A stretch of DNA of 64,000 nucleotides from Anabaena sp. UHCC 0187. Its GTDB lineage: Bacteria; Cyanobacteriota; Cyanobacteriia; Cyanobacteriales; Nostocaceae. The stretch covers positions 104,859 to 168,858 of the forward strand of contig NZ_VILB01000010.1 of the NCBI RefSeq assembly GCF_009712035.1, written 5' to 3'. Made by a program: the position numbers and the translations under genes. Positions 24,967 through 35,023 of this stretch are shown one piece after another. Within the stretch, counting starts at the first letter, position 1. The number at the start of each line of letters is the position of its first letter. The notes below the pieces were generated by a model. It ran no database searches, was not told the DNA's origin, and saw only the letters and a program-made list of their open reading frames with translations.

Positions 24967-26835
24967 TTATCTTTGTTTTAAATAATTCAGAACACCACTA
25001 GCTATGCCCTCAGCCATCCGACTTTGGTATTCTGATGAGCCTAAGCGGGGATTATCTTCACGACCAGTCATATAGCCAGTTTCCACTAAAATAGCAGGCA
25101 TAGAATTTTTTCTCAGCACATAAAATCTAGCTTTACGAGTTCCTCTATTCTTCAGGGTACTAATATTTTGGAGAATAGTTTGCCGAACCGTTTCGGCTAA
25201 ACCATAGCCACTGTCATAATAATAGACTTCTAAACCATTGACATCAGACCGATTATCTACAGCATTAGCGTGAATGCTGACGAATAAAGTAGCATTAACC
25301 CGCTTGGCTATATCCACCCGTCCTTGGAGTTCCACAAAAAAGTCAGCATCCCGCGTGAGGACAACTTGGACACCGTTTTGCTCCAAAATTCTCGCCAATT
25401 TTGTACTAATAGGCAGAACGACATCCTTTTCTAGTAACCCACCCAGTCCAGGAGCGCCAGAATCCTTACCACCATGTCCCGGATCAATAACTACTAAAAC
25501 TTTCCCTCTAGGGGCTGGTAGACGGGGCTGGAATCTTGTTTGCGGAGGCTCTGTATTAAAACTTGGGGGATCTAGTCGTGGGATAGGAGGTATAGGGGGT
25601 GTAATCCCAGGACGTTGAGCGCGGAGGTTAGTTTGTAATTGTAGCGCTAACAACTGAGTGGTAACTTGATTGAGCGACCCAAAGCTAACACCAGATGCAG
25701 GTTGAACAAGCACAACTACAGTATTGTCATCTTGGGGTTGGAGACGGACTTTCAGAATAGGGCTATTGTTATTAAAAGCAGGACCTTTGACCTGATTAGC
25801 TAACTTAGCATTGGGAATGGTGATGCGAAATAAACCGGAGTTTCTATCCCAGCCGCTGGTAGCAGATATGGCTTGATCGGCTCTAATGAGTAATTGTGTG
25901 CCATTGCCACCTATTTCTACAGATTGAATAATTGCGGGGGAGTCACTAACTGATGGTGCTGAGGATTGATTATCATCAGATAATTTGGCCAAGCGATCTG
26001 GAATCACGACAAAACCGCTGTTACCACTAGCCATTGCTTGCCAACTGCGACTATTGCTATCTAACTGCAAGGTCATGCGAACAGCAGATGGATTACTGGA
26101 TAATTGACTAAATTGGATCCGACGGACTCCGTAGCGATTAATCAATAGATCCCGTTGTCTCATATTTGGTGATAAGGCCGCACCAATGATATCAATGTTG
26201 ACAGAGCGATCATCTTGACTACGATTGACTTGCAGTTGAGGATTACCACCACTGCTACTAATGAAAAACCCATCACCTGTAACCCGCAATTGATCAATTT
26301 GCACTACTCCTGGGGTTATTTCTCGGTTTGATGGGGTAATCCGATTTGTTCTTACTACGTTGTAAATACTTCTGGAGTCAGGTATTGACTCAGGTGCTTG
26401 ATCTGAGGTTGGAGGTAGTGACGGTTCGCCACTTTCTGCCGAAGCAACTTCTGGCTGTGGTAATTTTACTATCCAGCGTTTACCTGTACTGGGAACAAAT
26501 TTGACTTGCTTAGGGTTGAAGGTGTAACCAGGGGCTAGTTCTACAACTAAGCGGGTTGTTTGGTCATCAAATTGACCAATGCGAATAGAGCGAATTTTGC
26601 CACCAATCGGTTGGGTTAAGGACGGACGACCAAATTCAGTTCCTGGTAAGTCAATTACCAAGCGAGTGGGGTTAAAAATAAGTTGGGCTTGGGGTTGGAC
26701 AGCGCTAGATGTATTAATTTCTAAGTGGTTTTGATTAGTATCAAACCGCCAAGATTCTAATTTTGCTGCGAAAACAGGCGCAGACAGCATGAAGACTGTT
26801 CCAAAAGTGCTAGGTATTAACCAATGTAGTTTCAC
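24967..26835 (-). CDS. amiC2: AMIN-domain N-acetylmuramoyl-L-alanine amidase (second of pair)
   Basis: This periplasmic zinc amidase cleaves the amide bond between muramic acid and the stem peptide. The 622-residue precursor has a signal peptide (KLHWLIPSTFGTVFMLSAPVFA), two AMIN modules (about 25-130 and about 160-400) that bind the wall, a Pro-rich linker (about 410-440) and an Amidase_3 domain. Catalytic features are VIDPGHGGKDSG (first Zn His plus Glu in GGLLEKDVVL), SIHANAV and the C-terminal ILVETGYMTG (Glu). In Nostocales the tandem AmiC1/AmiC2 pair drills septal nanopores for cell-cell junctions and is needed for differentiation. Assignment as AmiC2 rests on its downstream position. 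Confidence 0.88.
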   Translation of the reverse strand: MKLHWLIPSTFGTVFMLSAPVFAAKLESWRFDTNQNHLEINTSSAVQPQAQLIFNPTRLVIDLPGTEFGRPSLTQPIGGKIRSIRIGQFDDQTTRLVVELAPGYTFNPKQVKFVPSTGKRWIVKLPQPEVASAESGEPSLPPTSDQAPESIPDSRSIYNVVRTNRITPSNREITPGVVQIDQLRVTGDGFFISSSGGNPQLQVNRSQDDRSVNIDIIGAALSPNMRQRDLLINRYGVRRIQFSQLSSNPSAVRMTLQLDSNSRSWQAMASGNSGFVVIPDRLAKLSDDNQSSAPSVSDSPAIIQSVEIGGNGTQLLIRADQAISATSGWDRNSGLFRITIPNAKLANQVKGPAFNNNSPILKVRLQPQDDNTVVVLVQPASGVSFGSLNQVTTQLLALQLQTNLRAQRPGITPPIPPIPRLDPPSFNTEPPQTRFQPRLPAPRGKVLVVIDPGHGGKDSGAPGLGGLLEKDVVLPISTKLARILEQNGVQVVLTRDADFFVELQGRVDIAKRVNATLFVSIHANAVDNRSDVNGLEVYYYDSGYGLAETVRQTILQNISTLKNRGTRKARFYVLRKNSMPAILVETGYMTGREDNPRLGSSEYQSRMAEGIASGVLNYLKQR

Positions 26836-27071
26836 AATCCTTTCTCCTGATTCGCATTCATGGGATCTGTCAATATCTCAACTTATGGGCTAATCTTCAC
26901 ACCATCACCGCCTCAAATTTTACTTTACTTAAGTAAAAAATTGTTGTGTTGATATTAAGACACGGCTAATGGCGTAACATTATAGCATATAACTTTAGTG
27001 TTGTGATTTTTTAAGGAAATTTATTTTTCCAGTATTGGCGATGGCATATAGTGAGTGTTATAAATTACTAT

Positions 27072-28916
27072 TTATCTTGACCTTAAATACTGAAGTATCC
27101 CTTGGGCGATCGCATCGGCCATTTGATTTTGATAAGCTGAAGTTCTCAGTTTGGCAGCATCGTCTCTACCAGTTAAGAACCCGGTTTCTACCAAAATTGA
27201 GGGCATAGAAGTTTTGCGAAGCACATAAAATCTAGCTTTCCGCACTTTCCTATCTCTGACATTGAGACTTTGCAGAATTTTACTGTGGACAATCTGAGCT
27301 AGTCTTAAACCACTATTGTAATGATAAGTCTCTAAACCACTAACTTCTGGACGATTTGCACCTGCTGAATTAGCGTGGATACTGACAAATACATCAGCAT
27401 TAGCCCGTTCTGCCATAGTCACCCGTCCTGGTAAAGTCACAAAGTAGTCAGAATCTCTAGTCATAATTACTTGGATACCATTTCGTTCCAAAACTTCGGT
27501 AATTCTTTTGCTAATTGGTAAAATAACATCTTTTTCCAGCACTCCACCGATACCAATTGCGCCTGAATCTTTACCACCATGTCCGGGGTCAATCATAACT
27601 ACTATTTTGCCTTTGCCAACTGAACGCCGTGGGGTAATTTGTGGTTGTCTGGGTTTTAGGTCAGGTAGTTGTTGTTTTGGTGGTAGTAGGGGCGGTAAAC
27701 TCATCGGTGGTCTAATCTGACGAGATCGTTGCAGTTGTAAAGCCAGCAGTTTATCTCCCACTTGGTTGATTGCGCCCAATGTAACACCAGATGCAGGTTG
27801 AACAAAGATAACTACAGTATTTGGCGGTTGGGGTTGCAGACGGAGTTTAAGAATAGGACTATTTTGATCAAAAGTCGGACCTTTCACCTGATTGGCTAAT
27901 TTAGCATTAGGAATGGTGATGCGAAATAAGCCAGAGTTTCTATCCCAACCACTGGTAGCAGATACAGCTTGGTCGGCTCTGATTAGTAATTGTGTGCCAT
28001 TATCAGTGAGTTCTACAGATTGAATTATCGCGGTTGAGCTATTATTTGCTCTATTTGGAGGAAAATTCTCGTTCTCAGATGAGCTAACAATCCGCCGAGA
28101 AGGAAGGATCACTAAACCGCCACTACTTGAGGTTACTCGCCAGTCAGGGCTATTTTCATCTACTTTCAACGCCATACGGACAGATGTTGGTGCTGTTTGT
28201 AATTGACTAAATTCAATTCTATCTACACCATGTTTATTAACCGCCAAATTTCCCTGGGTTAAATTGGCTGATAAACTTGTATCGAGAATATCTAGAAATA
28301 TAGTGGTTTTATCACGGCTTCTAATTATTCTGGTTTGAGGATTACCGCCATTAGTGCGAATAAAAAAGCCATCACCAGTAATTTGCAAGTTCTCTATCTG
28401 AGTTTTTCCCCTAGGACTACTACTCGCAATTGGTGAAAACTCAGGCTTGGTCTGGGAGTCTATATTAACTAGATTGTAATTATTATTATTATTATTAGTA
28501 TTGCTCGTGGGGGATGATACTGACTCACGTTCTAATTTTGGTAATTGTACAGTCCAGCGATTCGCATTTTTACCGACAAATTTTATTTGTTTAGGGTCTA
28601 GAGTATAACCAGGACTTAGTTCTAAAACTATCCGTGTTGTTTGTTCGTCAAACTGGCCGATGCGAATTTCCCGAATCCCTACTCCTGCTTGTTGAGTTGA
28701 ACGGGAACTCCCCAATTTAACACCCGGTAAATCAATCACTAACCGCGTGGGGTTGAAAATTAGTTGTGCTTGTGGTTGCACAGCACCACTGGTATTGATT
28801 TCTAGGAGATTTTGATTGCGATTAAATTGCCAAGATTCCAAGTTTGCGGCTAAAGTCGGTGACGATAGCATGACCATAGAGCCAACAGTACCAGGTATTA
28901 ACCAGTGTAATTTCAT
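27072..28916 (-). CDS. amiC1: AMIN-domain N-acetylmuramoyl-L-alanine amidase (first of pair)
   Basis: The 614-residue paralogue of the downstream gene has the same layout: signal peptide (KLHWLIPGTVGSMVMLSSPTLA), two AMIN regions, a basic Pro/Gln-rich linker and Amidase_3 with MIDPGHGGKDSG, SIHANSAG and ILVETGFLTG. The segment SGWDRNSGLFRITIPNAKL is identical in both, whereas an Asn run and linker differ, so the pair is an old duplication with some homogenised blocks. It is transcribed first, 236 bp ahead of its partner. The name follows the Anabaena 7120 order (amiC1 upstream), which is recall, not a search result. Confidence 0.88.
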   Translation of the reverse strand: MKLHWLIPGTVGSMVMLSSPTLAANLESWQFNRNQNLLEINTSGAVQPQAQLIFNPTRLVIDLPGVKLGSSRSTQQAGVGIREIRIGQFDEQTTRIVLELSPGYTLDPKQIKFVGKNANRWTVQLPKLERESVSSPTSNTNNNNNNYNLVNIDSQTKPEFSPIASSSPRGKTQIENLQITGDGFFIRTNGGNPQTRIIRSRDKTTIFLDILDTSLSANLTQGNLAVNKHGVDRIEFSQLQTAPTSVRMALKVDENSPDWRVTSSSGGLVILPSRRIVSSSENENFPPNRANNSSTAIIQSVELTDNGTQLLIRADQAVSATSGWDRNSGLFRITIPNAKLANQVKGPTFDQNSPILKLRLQPQPPNTVVIFVQPASGVTLGAINQVGDKLLALQLQRSRQIRPPMSLPPLLPPKQQLPDLKPRQPQITPRRSVGKGKIVVMIDPGHGGKDSGAIGIGGVLEKDVILPISKRITEVLERNGIQVIMTRDSDYFVTLPGRVTMAERANADVFVSIHANSAGANRPEVSGLETYHYNSGLRLAQIVHSKILQSLNVRDRKVRKARFYVLRKTSMPSILVETGFLTGRDDAAKLRTSAYQNQMADAIAQGILQYLRSR

Positions 28917-29389
28917 AATTCTTTCTCCTTAGCTAAATTAATAATTAATTAGGGAATATGTGCTTGTTGTATGGACACATATAAAAAACACCCACCACTG
29001 TCAATTACTGACATAACTTGGCGGGTTATCTTCCCTAATTACTAAAAAAATCTTCAACGTATAAAAACTGTCCTGAAAAAAAATGGGAACGCAAAACATT
29101 ATTCAGACTACTAGGAATGGACAACAAAAAAAATTTATAAAACCAGAGGTAAATTTAATTAACTAAAAGTGAAATCAGCGGTATGTTGCTATATTAATTC
29201 ATTTCTGGGGTATTCAAAGGAATTATATTCATTTTACAAGTGTAACAGTGCCAATATCGCAAGGGACGGAGATTGGATTATAGAAGTTTCCTCCAATCTC
29301 CTTGCTAATGGATGTAGAAACCACAGTAGATAAAATTTTTAATTATCTTCTGTGAAGTTTACTGGGGATTTGATGTGACATCCAAATTA
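28917..29389. other. Leader/promoter region upstream of amiC1
   Basis: This 473-bp AT-rich spacer separates two genes on the same strand and should contain the amiC1 promoter. AGAAAGAATTAT just upstream of amiC1 holds the ribosome site (GAGAAAG on the minus strand). No gene or repeat stands out. Confidence 0.35.
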
Positions 29390-30802
29390 CTAATCATCTT
29401 TTGTGGTGATCAGAGATTGTGGTGATTCTACTGCTAGTGATTCTCCAGAGTTACTGTCTAAATTTGCGGCGGTATTTGGTTCTGGAAATACGAATTTTAA
29501 CAGGGGAGGAGCGATAAATGTGGTGATAATAACCATCATAATAATTGCTGCTCCTAATGGTTTTGAGAGAACACCACTAGCTGCACCTACTCCAGCAAAT
29601 ACTAAGCCGACTTCACCTCTGGGAATCATCCCCACACCAATGGCCAAGCGGTTAATGCCAGGTTGACCAAATACTGTTAAACCTGTCACTACTTTACCAA
29701 TGATGGCAACTGTAATCAGGAAAGTTGCCATGATTAAGGCTTCTCGATTGGTGGGAATTGCTGGGTTTAAGACTCCCAAATCAGTTTTTGCCCCGACTGT
29801 GACAAAGAAAACTGGTACTAGCATATCAGCAATGGGGATAACTTGCTTTTGGAGTTCTTTGCGTTTGTCGGTTTCTTCGAGAACTAACCCGGCGGCAAAA
29901 GCCCCCAGAATGGCTTCTAAATGGATGACGGAGGCGAGGTAAGCCATGATTATGGCAAAAATGAAGGCGGGGATGACTACTTCACCTCTAGTTTTAAGTT
30001 TATCAGCGATCGCTACAAATGATTTATTAAAGACATTACCTAAAACAATCGCCCCAATGATAAAAGAAGTGGCACTAACGATCAGATAAATGACGTTACC
30101 CACATCAACTACACCATCTTTAGCTAAACTGGCAACTACCGCGAGGACGATAATTCCCAAGACATCATCAATAACGGCTGCACCGAGAATAATCTGCCCT
30201 TCTTTAGAATTCAAGCGTCCTAATTCGGACAGCACTTTAGAAGTGATACCAATACTGGTTGCTGTCAAGGCTGCACCGGCGAAAATCGCCGGAATGGCAC
30301 CAACACCAAATATGGTCATTAATCCCACAGTTCCGGCGGCAAAGGGGACTACTACCCCCACAATTGCCACAACCACAGCTTGAATACCAACAGCCATGAG
30401 GTCTTTGAGGTTGGATTCTAAGCCAATTTCAAACAGGAGGATGATTACACCCAATTCTGATAAAACTGAAATCACCTCTGACTGGGCTGCAAATACCTGT
30501 GGTGTGGCTTCTGGGGTTAATCCCGCAGTCAGTTGCAAGAAGGTCATGATTAAAGAACTGGAAGTATCTGTACCACCTTCTGGAAATACTAACAGATGGA
30601 GTACAGAGACACCGATAACTACACCACCGAGAAGTTCACCTAAAACGGCTGGTAAGCCTACTTTGTTGCATAATTCTCCACCAAGTTTGCTGGCAAAGTA
30701 AATTACGACTAAACTCAGTAGCACAGCGGCTAATACCATGGAACTGTCTGCGGTTTCTGTGGCTGTGGCTAATAAGGGAATGGTTGCACTGATAAGCTGC
30801 AT
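29390..30802 (-). CDS. CPA2-family Na+(K+)/H+ antiporter
   Basis: The 470-residue protein is all membrane helices (about 12) apart from a short polar tail. The core resembles the NhaS3/KefB branch of monovalent cation:proton antiporters: helix TM5-like segment GAAVIDDVLGIIVLAVVAS contains the conserved Asp pair, and SVLHLL, ALTATSIGITSKVLSELG and IPRGEVGLVFAGVG are typical. No RCK/TrkA regulatory domain is attached. It would exchange Na+ or K+ for protons in the plasma or thylakoid membrane. The N-terminal peptide before TM1 is short. It is on the same strand as, and upstream of, the amidases but 473 bp away. Confidence 0.88.
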   Translation of the reverse strand: MQLISATIPLLATATETADSSMVLAAVLLSLVVIYFASKLGGELCNKVGLPAVLGELLGGVVIGVSVLHLLVFPEGGTDTSSSLIMTFLQLTAGLTPEATPQVFAAQSEVISVLSELGVIILLFEIGLESNLKDLMAVGIQAVVVAIVGVVVPFAAGTVGLMTIFGVGAIPAIFAGAALTATSIGITSKVLSELGRLNSKEGQIILGAAVIDDVLGIIVLAVVASLAKDGVVDVGNVIYLIVSATSFIIGAIVLGNVFNKSFVAIADKLKTRGEVVIPAFIFAIIMAYLASVIHLEAILGAFAAGLVLEETDKRKELQKQVIPIADMLVPVFFVTVGAKTDLGVLNPAIPTNREALIMATFLITVAIIGKVVTGLTVFGQPGINRLAIGVGMIPRGEVGLVFAGVGAASGVLSKPLGAAIIMMVIITTFIAPPLLKFVFPEPNTAANLDSNSGESLAVESPQSLITTKDD

Positions 30803-30911
30803 TGATTATGTGAATAACAATTTCTTTATTTTTACCTTTTTTGTGGCAAGAATTTATTCAGGTATATATACATCGCTAATAACAGCTATAGATTTTAATA
30901 TACAATTTATC

Positions 30912-31012
30912 GGCGGTTATAAACCGCGTCTACACAGACAAAACCCACTAAGTGGGTTAAATTTTCTTTAATTTTCATGATTTCATGGAGTAGGAGCGGG
31001 AAGACCCCGCCC
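30912..31012. repeat. Dispersed repeat element with GCGGTTATAAACCGC core
   Basis: CGGCGGTTATAAACCGCG is a palindrome, followed by ACACAGACAAAACCCACTAAGTGGGTT (CCCACTAAGTGGG is another) and a GCGGGAAGACCCCGC inverted pair. Stacked palindromes with ACAGACAAA between them recall dispersed non-coding elements of Nostocales. Family membership is from memory only. Confidence 0.5.
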
Positions 31013-31047
31013 TCGATTGTATTGCATCCGACCGATAACTTTGTATT

Positions 31048-33729
31048 CTAATTTGGTGAACCAGGTCCAATAATTTTGATTCCCTGTTTTTCTTTTTCGG
31101 CTAGTTCTTTGTTCAATATCAGCAGTTTTTCTAAAATATCATCCTTGGTTTGAATGTTATAAGCTGTCATTACCAGTTTATCTAATTGTTGATGCAGTTG
31201 ATAAAGTTGGCTGCTGGGTTCGTTGAAGAATTTATTATATAATGTAGTAATTCCCCATTGTTTTGTTTCCATTTGTTGAGTGCGATATTGATGTAATTCT
31301 TCGGCTTTGGTGCGGATTTGTTGGACTATTTTCATATCTGCTGTTTGGGGAAATGGGAAGGTTTCAAAACAAGTTGTATTAGTATAGCGAGTTCTATCTT
31401 CTAAAGTTGAACTTTGCGCTTTTACCCAAGTTTGATGTATTTTTGAGTTGATTATCCCTAAAATATAAAAATCATCAGAAGCAATCACCATATTAGCTTC
31501 ACAAGGTAAAATAGAAATATCAACAGAACTGAAAAGAATGTATTTAGCAATTTTTGGAATAGCAAAATAGCATTCTAACCCTTTTAAAGCTTTTCTCATT
31601 GCAGGACTATACCGACGAAATCTCCACCAGTACGTTTGAGAGAGATTGCTGCGATTAATATCTTTTTGCGGCTTGACTTTCTCTTCTACCCTTTTTAAAG
31701 GTAACTCATACTCAGATGCTTGTTCAATGGACATATCATTAAAATCAATTACCCAATCTAATGTTAAATAAGGATTAATTAAAGTTTTACCATCAATCAT
31801 TGGTTTTAAAACATTTGCATTTTTAGAATCAATTTTTATCCATTCTCTAGCTTCTTCTTCAGATATTATAAAACCTTTTCCACCAAGCGCACAAGACTCA
31901 AAAGAGAGATTTTTATTTGCTTGTAATTTTACAGCATTTGTAACTGATATCTCACTTTTTAACGAAGAAGTAATAAACGGAACTTCAACATTATCCAAAA
32001 AGTTTTGTTTTTGTTTTTCCTTTGTCCAGTTAACAATACTAACATGAACAGCAGCATCTCCAGACCAAGTTTGAGTAGAAATTGCATCATGAATAATTCC
32101 ACCATTATGAACAATATAATCTAGGCTGGCTTTTCTCCCCGAAACTTGAGAAATAGAATTTGTAGCAACTAATCCTCCTCTTCCTTTATCAGCTAATAAA
32201 TCAGATGCTTTTCTAAACCAAAATACACAAAAATCTGGTTGTCCTTTGACATCTGGAAAAGCCTTATATATCTTTTCTGCATATTCATCTCCTAATTCTA
32301 TGCGTAGTTTTTTACCACCTAAAAATGGCGGATTTCCAATAATAGCATCAGCTTTTACCCATTCACTAAACAAAGCATCTTGACAAACAATATTATTATC
32401 CAAAGTATCCAAAGGTAAAGCAGGTTCAGTTAACTGTAAATTATCAATCGCAATCTTCCGCGCAATCATCAAAGTCACCCGCGCTAATTCCACAGCAAAC
32501 GGATTTGTGTCCATTCCATAAAATTGCAAAGGTGTCACCAAACCCATTTGCAATTGTTTATCCTTAGATTTACTCAAAGATTGAATTTTCTCTAATAGCA
32601 GTTTTTCAATTTGTTTCAATTCCTGATATGCGATATAAAGAAAATTACCAGAACCACAAGCAGGATCTAAAACTCGATAACTTTGTAATTCTATTTGCAA
32701 TTTTGAAAGTTCCTTAATTGTAGTTGCTTCCTCAATTCTCTCTTCCCAATAACGGCTAATTGTCGGTCGGACAATTTTCATAATATCCACTTCAGAAGTG
32801 TAATGAATTCCCCGCGCGTGACGTTCTTCTTTATATATACTCCCTTCAAATAAATTCCCAAAAATAGCCGGACGGACTTTACTCCAATTTTCTCGCGCAG
32901 ACACATCTAAAAAGTTTAATTCTTCCCTAGTTAATTCAATTGCATGAATTTGCGAAAATAAACCTCCGTTAAAATAATCAACTCCTTGATAACGTCCCGC
33001 TGGTGTTTTTCCTCGTTGATTCATTTCCCGAAATAAACCACCCAAAACATCATAGGAACTTCCCCCTTTCATGCAATCTTGAACACAAGAAATAAACATA
33101 TCACGGGGTAAAAGTTGTCTATCTTCCGCAAACATTGCTAACACACATTGCAAAATAAACCGCTGTGCTGTTAACTTTTCAATTCCCCTACTTTCCAACT
33201 CTAATAATAATTCCCCCATGCGACGGGCAGCTTTCACAGTTACCTCAACTTGGTTATTTTGGAATACAGGAGTTTTTTGCCCTAATTCCATAAATGCCAA
33301 TGCTCCTGACCGTTCTGGCAGTTGTTCAAGAGTAATTTTATCTACAGGTGTATCTAATTGAATATCAAAATCAAAGATCCAAAATTCATTAAAATTACAT
33401 AAAATCACGTATTTGGGACGATTTGGAACTAACCTTGTCCAATAATCAAAGGCTTGACGATAATGTTTATTTAAATCCTCTCCGCGCTTTTTCATTTCTA
33501 TTAAAACGCGGGGTTTCCAAACTAAATCAGCAAAGCCAGTTTTTCCGGTTTTACTACTTTTCTTAATTGCTTCTTCGTAAGTCGCACCCGCTTCTAATGC
33601 ACCTTCATGGCCAAAGGCTCGAAAAAATCGGTCGAGAAATGTTTGTGCTTCTTTGCGTTCTTGTCCGGTAATATGTTGGTGACAAAATTGCACGAATTTA
33701 GATAGGGTTTCTGGTGTTGATGATGTCAT
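31048..33729 (-). CDS. Type IIG-like (MmeI family) restriction-modification enzyme
   Basis: The 893-residue single polypeptide combines nuclease and DNA methyltransferase. The N-terminus has a PD-(D/E)xK-type site, D68 in GFADLV and E78-x-K80 in VLIEMKK. The adenine methyltransferase core has motif I DPACGSGNF at 355-363 and motif IV NPPF at 466-469, followed by a target-recognition region (about 600-820) and a helical tail. This order is that of MmeI-type enzymes, which cut about 20 bp from the site and methylate one strand. There is no separate partner gene. ATG 33729 gives MTSSTPETL. It is flanked by repeats on both sides, consistent with acquisition. The recognition sequence cannot be read by eye. 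Confidence 0.87.
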   Translation of the reverse strand: MTSSTPETLSKFVQFCHQHITGQERKEAQTFLDRFFRAFGHEGALEAGATYEEAIKKSSKTGKTGFADLVWKPRVLIEMKKRGEDLNKHYRQAFDYWTRLVPNRPKYVILCNFNEFWIFDFDIQLDTPVDKITLEQLPERSGALAFMELGQKTPVFQNNQVEVTVKAARRMGELLLELESRGIEKLTAQRFILQCVLAMFAEDRQLLPRDMFISCVQDCMKGGSSYDVLGGLFREMNQRGKTPAGRYQGVDYFNGGLFSQIHAIELTREELNFLDVSARENWSKVRPAIFGNLFEGSIYKEERHARGIHYTSEVDIMKIVRPTISRYWEERIEEATTIKELSKLQIELQSYRVLDPACGSGNFLYIAYQELKQIEKLLLEKIQSLSKSKDKQLQMGLVTPLQFYGMDTNPFAVELARVTLMIARKIAIDNLQLTEPALPLDTLDNNIVCQDALFSEWVKADAIIGNPPFLGGKKLRIELGDEYAEKIYKAFPDVKGQPDFCVFWFRKASDLLADKGRGGLVATNSISQVSGRKASLDYIVHNGGIIHDAISTQTWSGDAAVHVSIVNWTKEKQKQNFLDNVEVPFITSSLKSEISVTNAVKLQANKNLSFESCALGGKGFIISEEEAREWIKIDSKNANVLKPMIDGKTLINPYLTLDWVIDFNDMSIEQASEYELPLKRVEEKVKPQKDINRSNLSQTYWWRFRRYSPAMRKALKGLECYFAIPKIAKYILFSSVDISILPCEANMVIASDDFYILGIINSKIHQTWVKAQSSTLEDRTRYTNTTCFETFPFPQTADMKIVQQIRTKAEELHQYRTQQMETKQWGITTLYNKFFNEPSSQLYQLHQQLDKLVMTAYNIQTKDDILEKLLILNKELAEKEKQGIKIIGPGSPN

Positions 33730-34228
33730 GGTTTTTTCTCACAGAGTCGCAAAGTCGCAAAGGAAGAACGCAAAGTTAATATATCTAAAAATATCACTCA
33801 ATCTCTCAATTGAGTCGCGCAAAAAATCAGATTTGGGGGTTGACAATTGATTTTAAATCTGTTATCATTAAATTGATAAGGAAGAACTATCATAAAATAA
33901 TTACGGTAGACTGGGTTGACCCAAGGAAACCCAACACATAATTTTTACGTTACAAAAAATGTAACCAAGTCTTATTTGGGTTAAAGCAGTATTTAACTAT
34001 AAATATGCCAATTGTATTTTCGGTGTGAAAATATTTTGGTGCCTGTTAGAGACTTCCAATTAAAAAAATATCCCAAAATTTCTTGTGGTGCGGGCATCTT
34101 GCCCGCTAATAATACAAGGACGGGCAAGATGCCCATCACACAAGATTGGATAATCTTTTTTGTGGAGTTTTCTCAGTAATTAACAGTTGATCAAGAATTG
34201 AGCAGTTTTTAGAGGAGTGTCAAGGAAA
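33730..34228. repeat. Spacer with GTCGCAAAG repeats and a large inverted repeat
   Basis: Bases 33737-33775 belong to the CACAGAGTCGCAAAG repeat family. Bases 34084-34141 form a long inverted repeat: GTGCGGGCATCTTGCCCG against CGGGCAAGATGCCCATCAC around an AATAATACAAGG loop, a dispersed palindrome type. The rest is AT-rich and without a gene. Confidence 0.65.
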
Positions 34229-34972
34229 ATGTCTATCACTGTTGTATCTAATTCTCATTTTCCAACCAAGAAAATTGGGAAAATTCTATCTTTGAGTATA
34301 TTTATGTGCGCGATTTTTATGTTACCTGCATCAGCGCAAGAAAAAGAAAAATTATGGCGAACTTTAACTGTAACGGGAAGAGGAGTAGAAACAATTTCGA
34401 CAACCTTATCCCAAGTGAGTTTAGGTGTAGAAATTCAGGGAAAAACCGCTGAAGATGTGCAAAAAGAAGCGGCTCGCAAATCATCGGCTGTGGTAGCCTT
34501 GCTCAAAAAACGCAATGTCCAAAAATTAACTACTACAGGAATTCGCCTTAACCCAGTGTATAGCTACAGTAATAATGTCCAACGCATTACTGGTTATGCT
34601 GCTAGTAATACAGTGAGTTTCCGTATGCCTACAGATAAAGCTGGGACATTATTAGATGATGCGGTGAAAGCTGGAGCGACACAAATTAACGGTGTCAGTT
34701 TTATTGCCAGTGATGAAGCGATCGCCAGCGCCCAAAAACAAGCTTTAAAAAAAGCTACCCAAGATGCTCAAAACCAAGCGGAAGCAGTTCTTAGCAGCTT
34801 GGGATTACAACAAAAAGAAATTGTCAGTATTCAAATTAATGGTGCAACTCCACCTCCACCACCCATGCTTTACCGGGCTGAGGCTAAATTAACTACTGTT
34901 AACGCTTCTACTCCCATAGTTGCTGGTGAAGAAGAAGTACAAGCATCAGTGACATTACAAATTAGTTATTAG
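34229..34972 (+). CDS. SIMPL domain-containing (DUF541) exported protein
   Basis: The 247-residue protein has an N-terminal hydrophobic signal (KILSLSIFMCAIFMLPASAQ) and then the SIMPL/DUF541 domain: RTLTVTGRGVETISTTLSQVSLGVEI, NVQKLTTTGIRLNPVYSY, ITGYAASNTVSFRM and the C-terminal EVQASVTLQISY. The family makes periplasmic oligomers (BP26/YggE-like) of uncertain function, with links to oxidative stress. ATG 34229 has GAGGAG 11 bases upstream; a GTG four codons earlier is possible. It converges with ssb and no operon partner is seen. Confidence 0.87.
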   Translation: MSITVVSNSHFPTKKIGKILSLSIFMCAIFMLPASAQEKEKLWRTLTVTGRGVETISTTLSQVSLGVEIQGKTAEDVQKEAARKSSAVVALLKKRNVQKLTTTGIRLNPVYSYSNNVQRITGYAASNTVSFRMPTDKAGTLLDDAVKAGATQINGVSFIASDEAIASAQKQALKKATQDAQNQAEAVLSSLGLQQKEIVSIQINGATPPPPPMLYRAEAKLTTVNASTPIVAGEEEVQASVTLQISY

Positions 34973-35023
34973 TCATTAGTCATTAGCAAAGAAAAAACAA
35001 CTGACAACTGACCACTGACTAAA

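Noticed and set aside
30921..31012. Possible CRISPR-like or structured RNA signal from stacked palindromes
   Set aside because: The palindromes differ from each other and are not regularly spaced; a dispersed repeat element explains them better.
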